Shown one piece after another: positions 4,198 through 6,667 of a DNA stretch of 6,667 nt (position 1 is the first letter of the stretch; the number at the start of each line of letters is the position of its first letter). The stretch is from a bacterium (GTDB lineage Bacteria > Auribacterota > UBA3054 > B51-G9), in NCBI GenBank assembly GCA_029933535.1, contig JAOZNZ010000130.1, positions 1 through 6,667 on the forward strand, in the 5' to 3' direction. The translations under genes were made by a program, and so were the position numbers. Below the pieces are notes generated by a model. It ran no database searches and had not been told where the DNA came from. It worked only from the letters and a program-made list of their open reading frames with translations.

Positions 4198-6558
4198 ATG
4201 AGAAAATTGTTTCTACTTGTTGCGTTGGCTTTTACAGCTTATTATGGTTCTTCACTCTGGTTGTTTACAGACGCTGATTCATGGAAAGTTGTAAATAATT
4301 ATCTGCCCGTTGCGCTTCTCGTCGGCATGTTTATTATCGGACTGATTCATATCAGAATAGCACTCGGCATAGCAGCCTTGCTTTTTCTGCTATTAGGCAA
4401 TCCAGCCCTGTTAAACGAGTTCCTTGTCCAGGTATGCCATTTTCCTGAAAGCTGGGCTGTATTTAATAATTTTATTCATCCTATGGAAAGCATTACTCTC
4501 GGTTTGTTTTCCGCTTGGATCATTGTCCGTTTCTTTGGAAATCCGGAACTCGATTATGAATACAATCGCGCTAATGCGGTCAGATCACTGCACTTCCCTG
4601 TATTTATTTTTGGATTAACCGCTGTCCTTGCCGCAGTTTATTCAATTATTCTGACAAACAATCTTTTCTACCCCGGTTTCTGGGCAAACGCGCAAAATAT
4701 TATTATAAAATATCCTTTCGCGTTTCTTGGTACAGGCACTATCCTTCAACCTCTGCGTACTGTAATTTTATTGCTTGAAGGTATCGCCATTTATACTATC
4801 GTTACAAATGAAATAAGAACCGCTAAACAGGTCAGAGCTTTTATGTGGCTCCTGCTTGCCGGTGCGGTAATTGTATCGCTTCTTGCTGTTATTCAATTGA
4901 TTGGCGGAACTGGTTATACCTGCCTGTCACGCAACACTTTTGCAGATGGAATTGCTTTTTACAACAAAGAAGTTAATTCCACTTTCACATCTCCAAACAA
5001 CCTTGCTGTATTTCTTGTAGCTATGCTCCCAATTTGCGCGGCGATGATCATTCGCGGCAAATTTGCCGGTATAATAGGTTTAATTACAGGCGCTCTTCTC
5101 ATCGTTGCAATCATACTTTCAGCAACTAAACTTGCAATACTTTTATCCGTTGCTTTCCTGATCGCTGTTGTTATTATTGTTATTACACGGGCAATTAAAC
5201 GCGGCTCAATCTGGCCTCTTATTCTTACTGCCGTTCTTGTTGTTGCAGTTCTCGGTGTTTACCTCACCGCCAAAGTTGCCAAATCAAAAAATAAAGACGC
5301 TAAATGGGCAGTCGGTATTGTAAAAAAAGTTGATGGCACTGCCACTGCTTTCATTAAAGGTAAATGGGATTTGAACAGCCTGAACAAACGTACTAACTTT
5401 AAATCAGGCGACTGGTTGACTGCAGTTAATATTATCACACCGGATTCAAAAGGCAATATCGATAATATGATCGTCGGTGTAGGATATGACCAGTTTAAAA
5501 GTAATTATCAGAAATACCGCTCGCCGGCTGCTTCAAGCAGACGTTCAGCTGCCAGTAATATGTTCCTTCAGGTCTTCGCGGAAACAGGTCTCTTCGGCGC
5601 ACTCGCCTTGGTACTTATTACTGTTTTTGCAATTTTATATGGATTCAGAGCTTCCCAACAGCTCGAATATCCTGTCTACGTGAAAGCTGTCGCCTGGTCA
5701 ACCACATTGCTTGTTATCGGCTGTATGACAGAAAATGCTTTTCTTACTTATCAGATTCAAATCATCTTCTGGATGCTTGTAGGTTTGTGTATGGTTTTCT
5801 CTTCGCTTGCAGCAAAAGACGGAGCAACAAAAGGGAACGCTTTCTTCAAATTTATTATATTTATTCTCATTATCGCTTCATGGGCTTGGATCGCTTATCC
5901 CAAACTCGAAAAGCAGAAAGAACAAGCTAAGGTCATTTCAGATCTAGCGGCCAAATATGCGAAAAGAAATAATCTTACAGTTAAAAAACTCGAAGACTCT
6001 CTTAGAGAAACAAAAGATTATAACTTCCATAGAAAAGCTGCTAATAGATGGTCCGACAGCAGCTCTTTTGTAATGACTAAAGTTAAACAACCCGTTATGT
6101 CAATTGGCCTGCAGTGCGTTCATCCTGATGTTGCAAGCAATAAACCGGTTAACGCAAGCATTTCCATTGATGGCGAAAACTTAACAAACATTGTTTTCTA
6201 TAGAAAAAATGGGAAAATTATTGACATCGATATTAGTAAAAATACTAAATTAGCTTCCTATCTTGCTGAAAAACAAAATGTCCTCGTTCGATTTGATGTC
6301 GATAGAACATGGAACCCGTCAGTGGCTTTCCCGAAATTTAAAGAAGATAACTTCGAAGTCGGGGTTGCTGTACAACCAATAGTTTGGAAGAAAAATATAT
6401 CTCCAAAAACAATCGCTCAACCGATAACTCCGCCAAAATCGGAAGCAAAACCAGAAGCAAAACCGGAAGCAAAACCAGAAGTAAAACCGGAAGCAAAACC
6501 GGAACAGTCTGTGACCGGAACAAATGTTCAGCAAGAAGTTAAAGCTCCGGTAAAATAA
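4198..6558 (+). CDS. O-antigen ligase/polymerase family membrane protein with C-terminal beta domain
   Basis: Polytopic inner-membrane protein, 786 aa, with about 14-15 hydrophobic segments between residues 3 and 567. It matches the Wzy/WaaL (O-antigen ligase, Wzy_C) layout: FTSPNNLAVFL (263-273), a Ser-Ala-Thr-Lys helix start (308-311), then a large loop (about 358-455) with R398, W406 and GVGYDQF (427-433), ending in ASNMFLQVFAETGLFG (452-467). Such enzymes polymerise lipid-linked glycans or transfer them to an acceptor; which of these it does cannot be told. The usual His before Asn in the 'aHN' motif is Ser453 here. After the last helix come a charged helical linker (569-606), a beta-rich domain (about 630-730, with DRTWNPS and EVGVAV) and a KPEA-type tail (751-770). 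The family is commonly about 400-500 aa, so this one is long. It has its own promoter and terminator; no other glycan genes are in view. Confidence 0.85.
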   Translation: MRKLFLLVALAFTAYYGSSLWLFTDADSWKVVNNYLPVALLVGMFIIGLIHIRIALGIAALLFLLLGNPALLNEFLVQVCHFPESWAVFNNFIHPMESITLGLFSAWIIVRFFGNPELDYEYNRANAVRSLHFPVFIFGLTAVLAAVYSIILTNNLFYPGFWANAQNIIIKYPFAFLGTGTILQPLRTVILLLEGIAIYTIVTNEIRTAKQVRAFMWLLLAGAVIVSLLAVIQLIGGTGYTCLSRNTFADGIAFYNKEVNSTFTSPNNLAVFLVAMLPICAAMIIRGKFAGIIGLITGALLIVAIILSATKLAILLSVAFLIAVVIIVITRAIKRGSIWPLILTAVLVVAVLGVYLTAKVAKSKNKDAKWAVGIVKKVDGTATAFIKGKWDLNSLNKRTNFKSGDWLTAVNIITPDSKGNIDNMIVGVGYDQFKSNYQKYRSPAASSRRSAASNMFLQVFAETGLFGALALVLITVFAILYGFRASQQLEYPVYVKAVAWSTTLLVIGCMTENAFLTYQIQIIFWMLVGLCMVFSSLAAKDGATKGNAFFKFIIFILIIASWAWIAYPKLEKQKEQAKVISDLAAKYAKRNNLTVKKLEDSLRETKDYNFHRKAANRWSDSSSFVMTKVKQPVMSIGLQCVHPDVASNKPVNASISIDGENLTNIVFYRKNGKIIDIDISKNTKLASYLAEKQNVLVRFDVDRTWNPSVAFPKFKEDNFEVGVAVQPIVWKKNISPKTIAQPITPPKSEAKPEAKPEAKPEVKPEAKPEQSVTGTNVQQEVKAPVK
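6448..6507 (+). repeat. In-frame 12-nt repeat encoding KPEx units
   Basis: Five 12-nt units encode KPEA, KPEA, KPEV, KPEA and KPEQ (residues 751-770) near the C-terminus of the Wzy-like protein. Units differ mainly at the CCA/CCG proline codon. Such Lys-Pro-Glu tails are usually extended and unstructured, and could act as a spacer or wall contact; this is inference. Its 12-nt period keeps the reading frame, unlike the 7-nt arrays outside genes. Confidence 0.9.
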
Positions 6559-6565
6559 TTTATTA

Positions 6566-6598
6566 AAATAATCCCCCCTGTTTTCGGGGGGATTATTT
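6566..6598 (+). terminator. Strong intrinsic terminator after the Wzy-like gene
   Basis: AAATAATCCCCCC (6566-6578) pairs perfectly with GGGGGGATTATTT (6586-6598), a 13-bp stem with a 7-nt TGTTTTC loop. The lower stem and following bases are T-rich on the plus strand and the complement is similar, so it could work in both directions. It begins 8 nt after the stop codon. Confidence 0.88.
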
Positions 6599-6600
6599 AT

Positions 6601-6667
6601 ATTTTGGATTTTGGATTTCTGATTTTGGATCACGGATTACGGATTTCTGATTTTGGATCACGGATTA
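6601..6667. repeat. Heptamer array running off the right edge
   Basis: Nine exact-phase units, ATTTTGG, ATTTTGG, ATTTCTG, ATTTTGG, ATCACGG, ATTACGG, ATTTCTG, ATTTTGG, ATCACGG, then a partial ATTA at the window end. A 28-nt higher-order unit of four heptamers starts at 6615 and again at 6643. The array starts three bases after the terminator stem and is truncated by the window. Confidence 0.9.

Noticed and set aside
6319..6633. Minus-strand reading frames rich in Phe, Cys and Arg, or in Leu and Val, opposite the end of the Wzy-like gene
   Set aside because: They are the antisense of the in-frame KPEx repeats, which stay open on all frames, and one runs through the terminator. Low-complexity composition and no start signals.

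Overview
The window is AT-rich, with three plus-strand genes and one minus-strand gene separated by short gaps packed with low-complexity tandem repeats. Methionyl-tRNA synthetase (metG) is the one confidently named housekeeping gene. Its Bacteroidetes/PVC-like N-terminus, the lack of Shine-Dalgarno (SD) sequences, the repeat-filled gaps and a Wzy/WaaL-type membrane protein with a C-terminal beta domain suggest an uncultured Gram-negative bacterium, perhaps of the PVC group (Lentisphaerota, Kiritimatiellota or relatives). That placement is inference from general resemblance, not a search result.

Layout. 1-275: no gene; an inverted repeat, a GC-rich hairpin and an 11-unit heptamer array that ends just short of the next stop codon. 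276-1037 (minus): a 253-residue protein I do not recognise, with a good promoter whose predicted start point falls on the A of the ATG (leaderless). 1038-1403: divergent control region with a 9-nt array, 8-nt pyrimidine arrays, a degenerate heptamer array with an embedded inverted repeat, and the metG promoter and folded leader. 1404-3449 (plus): metG. 3450-3658: heptamer arrays and two hairpins. 3659-4081 (plus): small lipoprotein. 4082-4197: three heptamers and a textbook sigma70-type promoter. 4198-6558 (plus): O-antigen ligase/polymerase family membrane protein with a lysine-proline-glutamate tail. 6566-6598: strong intrinsic terminator. 6601-6667: heptamer array running off the edge.

The genes do not look like one pathway or operon: three of the four have their own plausible promoter, and metG is divergent from the unknown gene. 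The lipoprotein and the Wzy-like protein both belong to the envelope, but nothing in the sequence ties them together. The most unusual theme is in the gaps: each of the four genes is followed at or near its 3' end by a period-7 array, with a different heptamer each time except that two arrays look like reverse complements of one family. No CRISPR array, tRNA, rRNA, transposase or defence gene was seen.
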